In this document: piece by piece, positions 14,196 through 20,466 of the stretch | Numbering within the stretch: the stretch's first letter is position 1 | How the letters are laid out: the number at the start of each line of letters is the position of its first letter | Assembly: GCA_900545935.1 (NCBI GenBank) | Contig: URAP01000031.1 | Span: forward strand, 1 to 20,466 | Direction: 5' to 3' | Length of the DNA stretch: 20,466 nt | From: an uncultured Eubacteriales bacterium | GTDB taxonomy: Bacteria > Bacillota > Clostridia > Oscillospirales > CAG-272 | Program-made: the position numbers and the translations under genes | Notes under the pieces: generated by a model | The model's database searches: none | What the model saw: only the letters and a program-made list of their open reading frames with translations | What the model was told of the DNA's origin: nothing

Positions 14196-14999
14196 TCATT
14201 TTCCGATAACAAAGCTTTTGAAATTCTCACCGAGTATCCGCTCGGCATCCGCGTCAGAAAGTCCGAGCGCTTCAAATCTCTGCAGCTCATCCTCCGCGCG
14301 CTTGACCGGGTAATCGGTGCCGAACATGACACGCTCGGTTCCGAAATATGAGATCAGCCCAAGCGCCCGTTCACGGTCTATAAGCCATAGCGATGATGAA
14401 AGATCGACATGCACGTTCTCGCAGGAAAAAAGCGTACCTACGTCATCGAACACGGTATATCCGCCGAAATGCGCCGCATTTATCCTCAGGTGCGGAAAAA
14501 GCCGTGCCACACGTGCGATCTTCGGAGGTTCCGAATTGCGAAATTGAGGACGATGATCCCCCGCATGGAAGCAGATCGGCAGATCACGAGCCTGAAGCAG
14601 CTCGTACAGCTCAAGCATGCGCGGATCAAGAATGTCCACGCCCTGAATATCGGGATGTATCTTAACGCCGCAAAGACCGTCCGCGCACGAGACATTTACC
14701 TCTGACTCAAAATCGTCAATATCCTGACTTATTCCCATAAAGCCGTAAGCATGAAAGCCCTCGGCTATCGCGCGTCGCACCGATTCGGCAACAAAAGCAT
14801 TGACCGAACGGTTCTGATGTGCGTTCGTAGCAACTCCGAGCAGAAGAAATCCCTCGACTCCGCCCTTACGGCAGGCGGCGGTGTAATCATCATAGGTTCC
14901 GTCGCCGTCGCAGACAAAATCGTAAAAGCCGTTCAGCGCCGCTACGGCACGCGCAGCGAGCTTATCGGGATATATGTGAGCATGGGCATCAAAGATCAT
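14196..14999 (-). CDS. Amidohydrolase-2 family metal-dependent hydrolase
   Basis: A 267-residue TIM-barrel hydrolase of the amidohydrolase-2 (ACMSD-like) group. Putative metal ligands are in order: His6 and His8 in FDAHAHIYPD, the GVKIHPDIQG stretch with His115, His145 in ICFHAGDH, His177 in INAAHFGG, and Asp229 in the terminal MFGTDYPVKR motif. The end, LGLSDADAERILGENFKSF, is the usual C-terminal helix. The group includes decarboxylases and hydrolases of small aromatic or lactone substrates; nothing here tells the substrate. It follows the LCP gene by 45 bases on the same strand and belongs to the sortase-LCP operon by position. The ATG at 14999 starts the beta-1 strand as expected. Confidence 0.88.
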   Translation of the reverse strand: MIFDAHAHIYPDKLAARAVAALNGFYDFVCDGDGTYDDYTAACRKGGVEGFLLLGVATNAHQNRSVNAFVAESVRRAIAEGFHAYGFMGISQDIDDFESEVNVSCADGLCGVKIHPDIQGVDILDPRMLELYELLQARDLPICFHAGDHRPQFRNSEPPKIARVARLFPHLRINAAHFGGYTVFDDVGTLFSCENVHVDLSSSLWLIDRERALGLISYFGTERVMFGTDYPVKRAEDELQRFEALGLSDADAERILGENFKSFVIGK

Positions 15000-15044
15000 A
15001 GCAGAAAAAGTCCTTTTGCCGTCGACGCATTGCTTCGGTACGGC

Positions 15045-16085
15045 TTATTCGTAATTATAAAATACCTCGAGTATGATATCATACAACGCGTCGGTGTCGA
15101 CATTGTACTCACTGTGGTCGCCGCCGACCGTCATTGCTCCGGGGACGGTATACGTTTTCATCTCGGTAACACCGCCGATATAGTTCGTCACAAGAAACGC
15201 AAGCTGCGACGCGGAAATATCGGTAACGGCGTAGTTTTTCGCGATACCGTAGAGCGAGAGCGTACCGGTTATATCCTCACGCGCCATCGTCTGTATCTTG
15301 GAGAGAAAGGCGCTTATAAAATCGTTCTGATGCCCGAGGCGCAGTGAGCTCGAGTCGATATTCGACTTGTCACGGCTTCTCAGATAAAGCTGAGCGTTGT
15401 AGCCGTCAAGCGTAATGTAACGCCCGGTCTTTTCGGTTCCGTCAGCGGTATATTCGGGAACGGTCACGCCGCCGACAGCATCAACGATGCGGGAAACACC
15501 CTCCATGTCGATAGCAGCATAGCAATGCACCGGAATATTATAGAACAGGCGCGACACCGAACGGACGACATTTTTACAGCTCGTCTCCCTGCCGTCTCCG
15601 TATGCATATGCAAGGCAGAGCTGCATACGATCGGTCTTGACAAAGCCGCCGAGACGCGTATAAACATTAACATCGACCATCGCATCACGCGAGACGGATA
15701 TCATACTTATCTTTCCGGTTTTCGTATCGAGTGCAACAAGAAAATTCGCATCCGACTGACCGTTAAAGCCGATCTCGCCATTGCTGTCCATAGTCTCGCG
15801 GTCAACCCCCATAACGAGGATCGTTACGATATTCGTATTGTAAACATAATGCTTATCATTATATGTTACGCCGCTCTCGTCGGTAACTGCGCCGTCCGGT
15901 GCGTCTATCGGCACAGTCTCGCTCGGATCTACCGCAAATCTGCCGCGGCCGGAATGATACATATAAACAAATACACCCGCACCGGCAAGGCAGATAACCA
16001 TTATCACCGCCCAGATAGTGATCAGAACCCGTGCAAGAGTGTTTTTCTTTTCGCTTTTCCTGCCCTCAGCGTGTCGCTTCATCAT
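15045..16085 (-). CDS. LytR-CpsA-Psr (LCP) family glycopolymer transferase
   Basis: LCP proteins transfer teichoic acid or capsule polymers from lipid carriers to peptidoglycan outside the cell. The 346-residue protein has a short basic cytoplasmic part, one membrane segment (about 17-42), and an extracellular LCP domain with the conserved acidic and basic positions: VMGVDRE (91-97), GQSDANFLVALD (109-120), MISVSRDAMVDV (128-139), then VGGVTVPE, LDGYNAQLYLRSRD with the conserved Arg pair, and LRLGHQNDF. It starts inside the end of the sortase gene (20-base overlap), so the two are translated from one message. The second Met (16082) is an equally possible start. A role in attaching a surface polymer close to sortase-anchored proteins is likely. 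Confidence 0.93.
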   Translation of the reverse strand: MMKRHAEGRKSEKKNTLARVLITIWAVIMVICLAGAGVFVYMYHSGRGRFAVDPSETVPIDAPDGAVTDESGVTYNDKHYVYNTNIVTILVMGVDRETMDSNGEIGFNGQSDANFLVALDTKTGKISMISVSRDAMVDVNVYTRLGGFVKTDRMQLCLAYAYGDGRETSCKNVVRSVSRLFYNIPVHCYAAIDMEGVSRIVDAVGGVTVPEYTADGTEKTGRYITLDGYNAQLYLRSRDKSNIDSSSLRLGHQNDFISAFLSKIQTMAREDITGTLSLYGIAKNYAVTDISASQLAFLVTNYIGGVTEMKTYTVPGAMTVGGDHSEYNVDTDALYDIILEVFYNYE

Positions 16086-16860
16086 TACGCAATACTCCCT
16101 GAACTAAGAATCTTTTATTGTCAGCACCGCTCACAAGGCAGGTGCTGAGCGTTATTATACGGTCGTCCCGCCCGAGTGTAACGCCGTCACGAATATTAGG
16201 CTCGATCGAGCTCGGATGCAGACAGGAATCAAGATATTCCTTAAATACCTCCGGGTCATGCATATTAAACGATTTGAGAATATGGCGCGAATCGTATTCG
16301 TATGCAGCAAAAATTTCGTATGTCAGAACATGCTCCGGAATATACACCGTTATCTCGGTATTCTCATCAAAAAATGTACGGTCACGGAAATTATGCAGCG
16401 CTCCGAAAAAGCTGCCGTCCGGCATGTAGTGACCGTAAAGAACGGTATTCGGGTCGGTGAAATCGCGCTCGTTCAAGCTCTGCATAAAGATGCAGCCGGA
16501 GACACTGTATGAGCCCGCCGCGTCCCTGCGCAGATAGTACAGCTCGCTCTCGTCCGAGCAAACGACCGGATAATCTATCGGTGTTCCCGCAACCTTTATC
16601 CATGCGACCGCATCCGGATAATCGGAGCGCAGTGCATCAAAATTTATCGGATTCTCAGGCAGCGCAGGATCTGTCGACGCGGTGGTCTCATCCGACGCAC
16701 TTGTATCGGCAGATTCGGCAGTGGTCTCATTTTTATAATCGTCGTAGTTCTGCTCGCGGCCACGCGTTGTCAGAACAAGCACGATACACGCGGCAATAAA
16801 TACCGCACCGAACACGATCGACACCACCGTCCATGCGGTCACTTTACCGTTCCGAGCCAT
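16066..16860 (-). CDS. srtB: Class B sortase
   Basis: Sortases cut a sorting motif in secreted proteins and join them to peptidoglycan or pilin subunits. The 264-residue protein has an N-terminal membrane anchor (about 9-31), a Thr/Ser/Asp linker (about 40-70), and the sortase barrel: AWIKVAGTPIDYPVV (86-100), GCIFMQSLN, the catalytic His144 in LYGHYM, Cys241 in ITLSTC, and Arg250 in NKRFLVQ. YYLRR and the extended helix before the barrel fit class B. The ATG at 16860 has an AAGGAGG ribosome site. It leads an operon with the LCP gene. The SPKTG surface protein gene 355 bases upstream is a plausible substrate. The symbol denotes the class, not proven orthology to the heme-uptake enzyme. Confidence 0.94.
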   Translation of the reverse strand: MARNGKVTAWTVVSIVFGAVFIAACIVLVLTTRGREQNYDDYKNETTAESADTSASDETTASTDPALPENPINFDALRSDYPDAVAWIKVAGTPIDYPVVCSDESELYYLRRDAAGSYSVSGCIFMQSLNERDFTDPNTVLYGHYMPDGSFFGALHNFRDRTFFDENTEITVYIPEHVLTYEIFAAYEYDSRHILKSFNMHDPEVFKEYLDSCLHPSSIEPNIRDGVTLGRDDRIITLSTCLVSGADNKRFLVQGVLRNDEATR

Positions 16861-17156
16861 ACCGAGCCTCCTTATCTATCCATTAAAACTACTTAAAAAT
16901 TACCATTCAAACGTGCAGCTATATTCTTAACCGTCTGTCGTCGAAACAAAATATTTTTTCAAAAAAATTGTATAAGCGCCTTAAAAGGATCACGCAAAAG
17001 CGAATATACGTCCGAGCCGAGCCGATACATATCAAGAGCATCAAAATATCCGAGAGACAAACGCGTATCAGAAATGCAGAATATATATCATAAAAAATGC
17101 GTACGCATCCGAAAGACAGCTTTCAAAGACCGCTCGCATGCAGCACATCACACGGC
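16861..17156. other. Intergenic region upstream of the sortase gene
   Basis: About 300 bases without a supported gene, AT-rich. A clear consensus promoter for the sortase operon was not found on the - strand; a TACAAT near 16967-16972 lacks a good -35 partner. Only the sortase ribosome site is distinct. Confidence 0.5.
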
Positions 17157-17200
17157 GAAAAAAAGAGCAGCACCCGACCCGAGAACCGGGTGGATGCTGC
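17157..17200 (-). terminator. Intrinsic terminator of the SPKTG protein gene
   Basis: On the - strand GCAGCA and TGCTGC arms (17200-17195 and 17172-17167) extend into an inner CCCGG/CGGG helix and are followed by CTTTTTTTCG. It lies 16 bases after the stop at 17216. Confidence 0.8.
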
Positions 17201-17215
17201 ACGTTATGACGATTC

Positions 17216-17800
17216 TCAGTTATGAGCGGCTACTGCACGCTTGGTAGCGTACGCTGCGCCTGCAAGAGAGATGAGAGCAACGGTTGCGATAAGAGCGGAA
17301 TTATAACCGGTCTTAGGCGAATCGGAGCTCGAGGAAGCAGTATCACGAACGATAACAAAGGGATCAGCAGATGCAAAAGCAACAGTGACCTTGCCGTTTG
17401 CTACGGTTGCGTCGAGACGCTTCCAACCGTCAGCGGTCTTCTGAAGAACGTAGAGGGTATCACCGCTCTTTGCGCTCTTGTACTCAAAGGTTACGCTAAG
17501 AGGAAAACTGCTTCCGGTGTAATCAAGATCATACGCTGCGTCAACAGCGAGAGAAGCCTTGTAATCCTTACCGAGTACATCGGAGAGAACCTTCTGAGAA
17601 GCATCCTCCTTTGCCTTCTTGGATTCGTCGTTTTCAACGACCTTGACCTGATCCTTAATGTCTGCGCCATCCTTATCCTTGGCATCTATAATAACAAGCT
17701 TGCCGGGATCCTCGGCGCTGTCGCCCTGCGCTGCGAAAGAAGCAACGCCAAGCGAAAGAATCATCAGACCGGAAAGAACTAATGCTGCAATCTTTTTCAT
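17216..17800 (-). CDS. Secreted protein with SPKTG sorting signal
   Basis: A 194-residue exported protein. MKKIAALVLSGLMILSLGVASFAA is a signal peptide; the mature part is acidic and Lys-rich (KDKDGADIKDQVKVVENDES), then has a beta-rich stretch LSVTFEYKSAKSGDTLYVLQ and TADGWKRLDATVANGKVTVA that resembles a small adhesin-like beta fold. After a Ser run come SPKTG (161-165), a membrane segment (168-186) and a short basic tail, the tripartite sorting signal for sortase with Ser in place of Leu. The ATG at 17800 (AGGAG at a good distance) starts the signal peptide; the longer in-frame start at 17878 lies upstream of the mapped promoter -10 and is excluded. It has its own promoter and terminator. 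Likely substrate of the nearby class B sortase (inference). Confidence 0.85.
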   Translation of the reverse strand: MKKIAALVLSGLMILSLGVASFAAQGDSAEDPGKLVIIDAKDKDGADIKDQVKVVENDESKKAKEDASQKVLSDVLGKDYKASLAVDAAYDLDYTGSSFPLSVTFEYKSAKSGDTLYVLQKTADGWKRLDATVANGKVTVAFASADPFVIVRDTASSSSDSPKTGYNSALIATVALISLAGAAYATKRAVAAHN

Positions 17801-17836
17801 TACAATCACTCCTAAAAAAAGATATTCTGTGAGTAT

Positions 17837-17865
17837 ATTGTAGCACAGAAACAGGAAAATGTCAA
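17837..17865 (-). promoter_or_regulatory. SigA promoter of the SPKTG protein gene
   Basis: TTGACA (17865-17860), a 17-base spacer and TACAAT (17842-17837) on the - strand, a near-perfect vegetative promoter ending 36 bases upstream of the ATG. It shows that the coding start must be 17800 and not 17878. Confidence 0.85.
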
Positions 17866-17877
17866 TACTATTTTCCA

Positions 17878-17906
17878 TTGACAGAAAAAAATTTTTATGG
17901 TAAATT
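17878..17906 (+). promoter_or_regulatory. SigA promoter of the pseudouridine synthase gene
   Basis: TTGACA (17878-17883), 17 bases and TAAATT (17901-17906) on the + strand. The two divergent -35 boxes are 12 bases apart and form the arms of an inverted repeat, so RNA polymerase may occupy only one at a time. Confidence 0.75.
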
Positions 17907-17962
17907 ATTTCTAAACGAACTAATGTGTATCAGTAATGTTAAAAAGTAAAGGAAATTCGCAA

Positions 17963-18655
17963 ATGCCTGATATAAAAGCACTCTACACCGACAGAGATAT
18001 TATAATTGTAGAAAAACAGCCGGGAATGTCATCGGAGATCGACGACAACGAAACGGATGCTCCGACCGCGGCAGGCAAGCTGTGCGGATGCACATGCTAT
18101 CCGGTACATAGGCTCGACAAGGGAACCGGAGGGGTTCTCGTGCTGGCGAAAAACGAACGCGCGGCAGCAATGCTGTCAGCAGTGTTTTCACAGCATAAAG
18201 CAGAAAAGCACTATCTCGCCGTAGTTTCGGGGACACCGGATCCGACAAAGGGCGAAATGCGCGATCTGCTGTTTCATGACAGACGCTGCAACAAATCATT
18301 CATCGTCCGCCGCGCACGCAGAGGAGCAAAGGAAGCTCTGCTCGAATATTCCCTGCAAAGCACAGCAACCTCGCACAGCGGAGCACCGATATCGCTTGTG
18401 TCGGTGAGACTGCATACAGGCAGAACACATCAAATTAGAGTTCAATTCGCATCGAGAAAGCTGCCGCTGCTCGGAGATAGAAAATACGGAAGCAGGGAGA
18501 ACGACTGCAAGACGGCGCTGTGGTGCAACGATATTTCATTTATTCATCCGTTAAACGGCAGCAGGATAGAGGTGCATTCCTCGCCGCCGCAGACATATCC
18601 GTGGAGCTGCTTTGACGGCACAGCCTCCTATCCGGATTCCGAACTTATATACTAA
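17963..18655 (+). CDS. RluA-family pseudouridine synthase
   Basis: Converts uridine to pseudouridine in rRNA or tRNA. The 230-residue protein carries the catalytic motif YPVHRLDKGTGGVLVLAKN (Asp52), then KHYLAVVSG, the RGAKEALLEYSL segment, LHTGRTHQIRVQFAS with its conserved Arg, and GDRKYGS; it ends HPLNGSRIEVHSSPP. There is no S4 RNA-binding domain at the N terminus, so it belongs to the short RluA/TruC-like form. The ATG at 17963 follows AAAGGAAATTCGCAA; an ATG at 17936 would add nine residues without a ribosome site. The target base cannot be told. Own promoter, own message. Confidence 0.93.
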   Translation: MPDIKALYTDRDIIIVEKQPGMSSEIDDNETDAPTAAGKLCGCTCYPVHRLDKGTGGVLVLAKNERAAAMLSAVFSQHKAEKHYLAVVSGTPDPTKGEMRDLLFHDRRCNKSFIVRRARRGAKEALLEYSLQSTATSHSGAPISLVSVRLHTGRTHQIRVQFASRKLPLLGDRKYGSRENDCKTALWCNDISFIHPLNGSRIEVHSSPPQTYPWSCFDGTASYPDSELIY

Positions 18656-18722
18656 GCTGCGACGCGAGGATGTAAAATCAATCTCGACAGCATCTCTCAT
18701 AGCTCGAAAACGATTTATAAAA

Positions 18723-18762
18723 TACCCGAGGCAACGGACACATATATCCGTTTTCTCGGGTA
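18723..18762. terminator. Hairpin between convergent genes, probable bidirectional terminator
   Basis: TACCCGAG (18723-18730) and CTCGGGTA (18755-18762) enclose a second helix ACGGA/TCCGT, giving a long stem. The T tracts on both sides are weak (AAATTACT on +, ATTTTATAAA on -). It lies between the pseudouridine synthase stop and the convergent transporter stop. Confidence 0.6.
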
Positions 18763-18821
18763 AATTACTCTATATTGAAACAGAAGCTGAATAACTATGC
18801 AATATCAGGTAGCAGCTGCGA

Positions 18822-19739
18822 TCATTTCACATCACCGGTCGGAATTGAACCACTCGATTTTTTCGGAGTGATCTGCGAGAGAATTATTCCCGCAAAAATA
18901 AGCACACATCCGATATAGCCGCGCGGCTGCATACGTTCACCGAGAATGATCGCGCCGCCGATAGCACCGAAAACCGACTCGGTAGAGAGAATTATTGCCG
19001 CAGGCGCAGGGTCTGCATATTTCTGTCCGACAGCCTGGCATGTATATGCAACACCGACAGACATAAAGCCGCCGTAGATTATCGGAAGCGCCGCCGCCGT
19101 GATGCTCGAAAATGTAATATCCTCAAAAATCAGCGCACATATAACACTAAGGAAGCCGCACACGAAGAACTGCACCATCGAAAAACGGATAGGCGGGATC
19201 GACTCGGTCGAATAATCGATAAAAACTATATGCGCCGTCCAAAAGCAGGTTGCTATAAGTGTCAGAACATCGCCGAAGCCGAAGGATTCCCCGCCGTTCA
19301 TGCACACAAAGTACAGTCCGACCACGGCAAAAACAACACCCACCCACGTAAAAGGACTGACCTTCTTGTGGAGTATAAAGAACGCCGCAACCGGAACAAG
19401 CACTGTGTAAAAACCGGTTATAAAGCTTGCCTTGCCGGCATTTCCGGTCAGCTGAATTCCGAACTGCTGAAGTGTAGATGCAGAAAAAAGGAACACACCG
19501 GCAATACTGCCGCAGATAAGCGTTTTCTTCTTAAGCTCGGGAGTCATATCGGTCTTTTCAAAGAAATGAATAACCGGTATCAGCGACAGAGCACCGAGCA
19601 GAAAGCGAATACCGTTAAAGGTGAATGCGCCGATATAATCCGCGCCGACAGTCTGTGCGACAAAGGCAAAGCCCCATATTATTGCGGTAGCAAGCAGAAT
19701 AGCTGATGAGCCGAGTTTTTTAAGGCGATTTTTTTCCAC
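18822..19739 (-). CDS. EamA/DMT-superfamily transporter
   Basis: A 305-residue inner-membrane protein with about ten hydrophobic segments and the twofold EamA layout. The first half begins AILLATAIIWGFAFVAQTVGADYIGAFTFNGIRFLLGAL and contains NAGKASFITGFYTVLVPVAAFF; the second half has LIATCFWTAHIVFIDYS and ends with the family block PAPAAIILSTESVFGAIGGAIILGERMQPRGYIGCVLIFAGIILSQ. These are drug/metabolite or amino-acid exporters; the substrate is unknown. The start is a GTG at 19739 with a GGAGG ribosome site 7 bases upstream. It has its own promoter and lies downstream of the three small RNA units on the same strand. Confidence 0.93.
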   Translation of the reverse strand: MEKNRLKKLGSSAILLATAIIWGFAFVAQTVGADYIGAFTFNGIRFLLGALSLIPVIHFFEKTDMTPELKKKTLICGSIAGVFLFSASTLQQFGIQLTGNAGKASFITGFYTVLVPVAAFFILHKKVSPFTWVGVVFAVVGLYFVCMNGGESFGFGDVLTLIATCFWTAHIVFIDYSTESIPPIRFSMVQFFVCGFLSVICALIFEDITFSSITAAALPIIYGGFMSVGVAYTCQAVGQKYADPAPAAIILSTESVFGAIGGAIILGERMQPRGYIGCVLIFAGIILSQITPKKSSGSIPTGDVK

Positions 19740-19785
19740 GATGTGCCTCCGAGCAGTAATGCCGAAATTAATAGAATATGACGGT

Positions 19786-19814
19786 ATTATAATACTTTTG
19801 AGCGAAAAAGTAAA
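19786..19814 (-). promoter_or_regulatory. SigA promoter of the EamA transporter gene
   Basis: TTTACT (19814-19809), a 17-base spacer and TATAAT (19791-19786) on the - strand. The expected start near 19779 leaves a leader of about 40 bases, so transport expression does not depend on the small RNA units. Confidence 0.75.
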
Positions 19815-19901
19815 GCGGTTAAATAAATAGAGTCATATGCATAATTCGGTGATATTCTGTATATTTATCACAATATTACGAATATGTATACGGTCGGATA
19901 T

Positions 19902-19981
19902 AAAATAAAGGCAGTGACCGTCGGCGGGCGCACCGCAGAACAGCGTCTGCCCGGCGTATCCGCAATGACGTGATCACTACC
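19902..19981 (-). ncRNA. Small RNA unit C
   Basis: About 80 nt on the - strand. The 5' GGTAGTGA (19980-19973) pairs with TCACTGCC near 19917-19910 (8 bp, one G-U), and the 3' arm runs into TTTATTTTAT, a terminator-like end. Inside are a CGTC/GACG pair and a GCAGA/TCTGC hairpin. A TTGACA (20016-20011) with a 17-base spacer and CATATT (19993-19988) would start transcription at the first base of the stem. It shares the 11-mer CGTCATTGCGG with unit B. No ORF. Not recognised as a known family. Confidence 0.55.
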
Positions 19982-19987
19982 GTATTT

Positions 19988-20016
19988 AATATGACAAGAA
20001 ATAACTCACTTGTCAA
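19988..20016 (-). promoter_or_regulatory. Promoter of small RNA unit C
   Basis: TTGACA (20016-20011), 17 bases and CATATT (19993-19988). The -35 is perfect, the -10 weaker; TATTAA at a longer spacing is an alternative. The -35 box lies 5 bases beyond the T tract of unit B. Confidence 0.5.
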
Positions 20017-20020
20017 TAAT

Positions 20021-20098
20021 AAAAAGCGGTCGAATCCTCGGCTGACGCCAATGCGGAATTAGCCGCAATGACGGCTCAACAATGAGGTACCCGACCGC
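20021..20098 (-). ncRNA. Small RNA unit B
   Basis: About 78 nt on the - strand that can fold into one long rod. GCGGTCG (20098-20092) pairs with CGACCGC (20032-20026), next CCTC with GAGG, and CGTCATTGCGG with CCGCATTGGCG (10 of 11 pairs, one G-U) capped by a CTAATT loop. The 3' arm is followed at once by TTTTTATT. A promoter 7 bases upstream would start it exactly at the first G. No ORF and no known family recognised. Confidence 0.65.
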
Positions 20099-20104
20099 AA
20101 ATAT

Positions 20105-20133
20105 AAGATAACATACAAATATATTTTTGTCAA
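20105..20133 (-). promoter_or_regulatory. Promoter of small RNA unit B
   Basis: TTGACA (20133-20128), exactly 17 bases, TATCTT (20110-20105) on the - strand; the expected start is the first base of the RNA stem at 20098. Confidence 0.7.
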
Positions 20134-20155
20134 GCAAATAACGTCTGCTTAAAGT

Positions 20156-20235
20156 AAAAAAGAAGAGATACCGCCAACCGACCAAACGGTTTGGGGCGGC
20201 TTCGGGAGTTTCGCCCTGGAAACGGCATCTCATCT
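20156..20235 (-). ncRNA. Small RNA unit A
   Basis: About 80 nt on the - strand. AGATGAGATGCCG at the 5' end pairs with CGGTATCTCTTCT at the 3' end (9 bp plus 3 bp around a U-U mismatch), followed by TTTTTT. Inside, GGGCG/CGCCC and CCAAAC/GTTTGG helices and a C-rich ACTCCCGAAGC loop are possible, so it looks branched, unlike unit B. A perfect consensus promoter would start it at the first base of the stem. No ORF; not recognised as a riboswitch, SRP RNA or 6S RNA. Confidence 0.65.
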
Positions 20236-20242
20236 AAGAATT

Positions 20243-20271
20243 ATTATAAGACAATTATACTACAATGTCAA
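20243..20271 (-). promoter_or_regulatory. Perfect consensus promoter of small RNA unit A
   Basis: TTGACA (20271-20266), 17 bases and TATAAT (20248-20243) on the - strand, the best promoter in the window, predicted to start at 20236 or 20235, the first base of the RNA stem. Confidence 0.85.
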
Positions 20272-20383
20272 GACATAAGCATATGTTTGCTTTAAACGGC
20301 ATGAGAGAAATTGTCGTGCACCAGCATTGCGGGTGGTTGTCTGTTTCGAACTTCCAGTCCTCAACCGGATAAAGTAATAATAC
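20272..20383. other. Non-coding region with inverted repeat
   Basis: No supported gene. A GGTTG...CAACC inverted repeat (about 20334-20366) with an inner CTG/CAG pair is present. The - strand frame that covers it has no ribosome site. Confidence 0.4.
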
Positions 20384-20409
20384 AAAAAAAGGACGGCGCA
20401 GCCGTCCTT
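20384..20409 (-). terminator. Intrinsic terminator for a gene beyond the right edge
   Basis: AAGGACGGC (20389-20397) and GCCGTCCTT (20401-20409) form a perfect 9-bp stem with a 3-base loop. On the - strand it is followed by a run of T (complement of 20384-20390). It would end a - strand transcript that enters from outside the window. Confidence 0.75.
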
Positions 20410-20410
20410 C

Positions 20411-20466
20411 AGGATGTCCATTGAAAACCGAATAAAGCAATCGAAACAAGGAATCGCTTGAAAAGT
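20411..20466 (+). other. Possible rRNA leader or spacer sequence
   Basis: The + strand reads CATTGAAAACCGAATAAAG followed by AATCGAAACAAGGAATCGC up to the edge. Firmicute pre-16S and pre-23S leaders commonly contain a TTTGAAAACTGAATAA-like stretch at this kind of place. If correct, an rRNA gene begins just past the window; this rests on resemblance only. Confidence 0.3.

Noticed and set aside
20006..20233. 75-codon - strand ORF
   Set aside because: It spans RNA unit A and the promoter and stem of unit B; no ribosome site and no protein-like composition.
20156..20235. Unit A as a known riboswitch (purine, c-di-GMP, SAM, THF, ZTP)
   Set aside because: Remembered consensus blocks of these classes do not match, it ends in its own terminator and no ORF follows directly.
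20334..20366. A tRNA-like T arm (GTTCGAAAC)
   Set aside because: No acceptor, D or anticodon arm can be built around it on either strand.
20255..20449. 64-codon - strand ORF
   Set aside because: It crosses a strong terminator and a consensus promoter on the same strand and has no ribosome site.
1..20466. CRISPR array or long tandem repeats
   Set aside because: No regularly spaced direct repeats were found by reading; the only arrayed structure is the three RNA units, which differ in sequence.

Overview
The window looks like chromosomal DNA from a spore-forming, Gram-positive gut clostridium, probably in the Oscillospirales/Ruminococcaceae range. This is inferred from gene content: SigA-type promoters (TTGACA-N17-TATAAT class), strong AGGAGG-type ribosome sites, a sporulation-type operon with a mother-cell sigma promoter, a class B sortase with an SPKTG surface protein, an LCP protein, and a clostridial type of tmRNA tag. 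No taxon was tested by alignment. Both ends look like places where an assembly breaks: an IS3 fragment joined to a broken ABC transporter on the left, and possible rRNA-leader sequence on the right.

Layout. 1-718: 5'-truncated ABC exporter gene (-) abutting the 3' end of an IS3-type transposase gene (+). 861-1842: smpB and ssrA (tmRNA) on the - strand with promoter and terminator. 1849-4263: a promoter, a 39-residue acidic, Thr-rich peptide gene, a hairpin, an HPr-kinase-like gene, a PqqD-like gene and gpsA, all on the - strand. The first three resemble a minimal modified-peptide (RiPP-like) cassette and are the strongest candidate here for an undescribed protein-based system. 4322-9061: lipoprotein cyclophilin, flavin reductase with a basic tail, and a large glycosidase-like protein (-). 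9069-12234: a + strand operon (disordered protein, SpoIID-like protein with three peptidoglycan-binding repeats, and a small peptidoglycan-binding protein) behind a SigE/SigK-like promoter. A bidirectional terminator follows.

12393-16860 (-): class B sortase, LCP protein, amidohydrolase, and a fusion of an S24/S26 peptidase-like domain to a degenerate nucleotidyltransferase-like region. 17216-17800 (-): an SPKTG-anchored secreted protein, divergent from an RluA-type pseudouridine synthase (+). 18822-19739 (-): an EamA/DMT transporter.

19902-20271 has no convincing ORF but holds three consecutive self-contained small-RNA-like units on the - strand. Each has its own TTGACA promoter, a start that coincides with the 5' arm of a closing stem, and a 3' arm followed directly by a U-rich tract. 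I do not recognise them as a known RNA family. They are the strongest RNA-based candidate for something new.

How genes may work together (inference): the sortase, LCP protein and SPKTG protein serve envelope assembly; the + strand operon serves spore envelope formation; and the peptide, kinase and PqqD-like genes may make a phosphorylated or otherwise modified peptide, perhaps together with the S24/S26 fusion protein 8 kb away.
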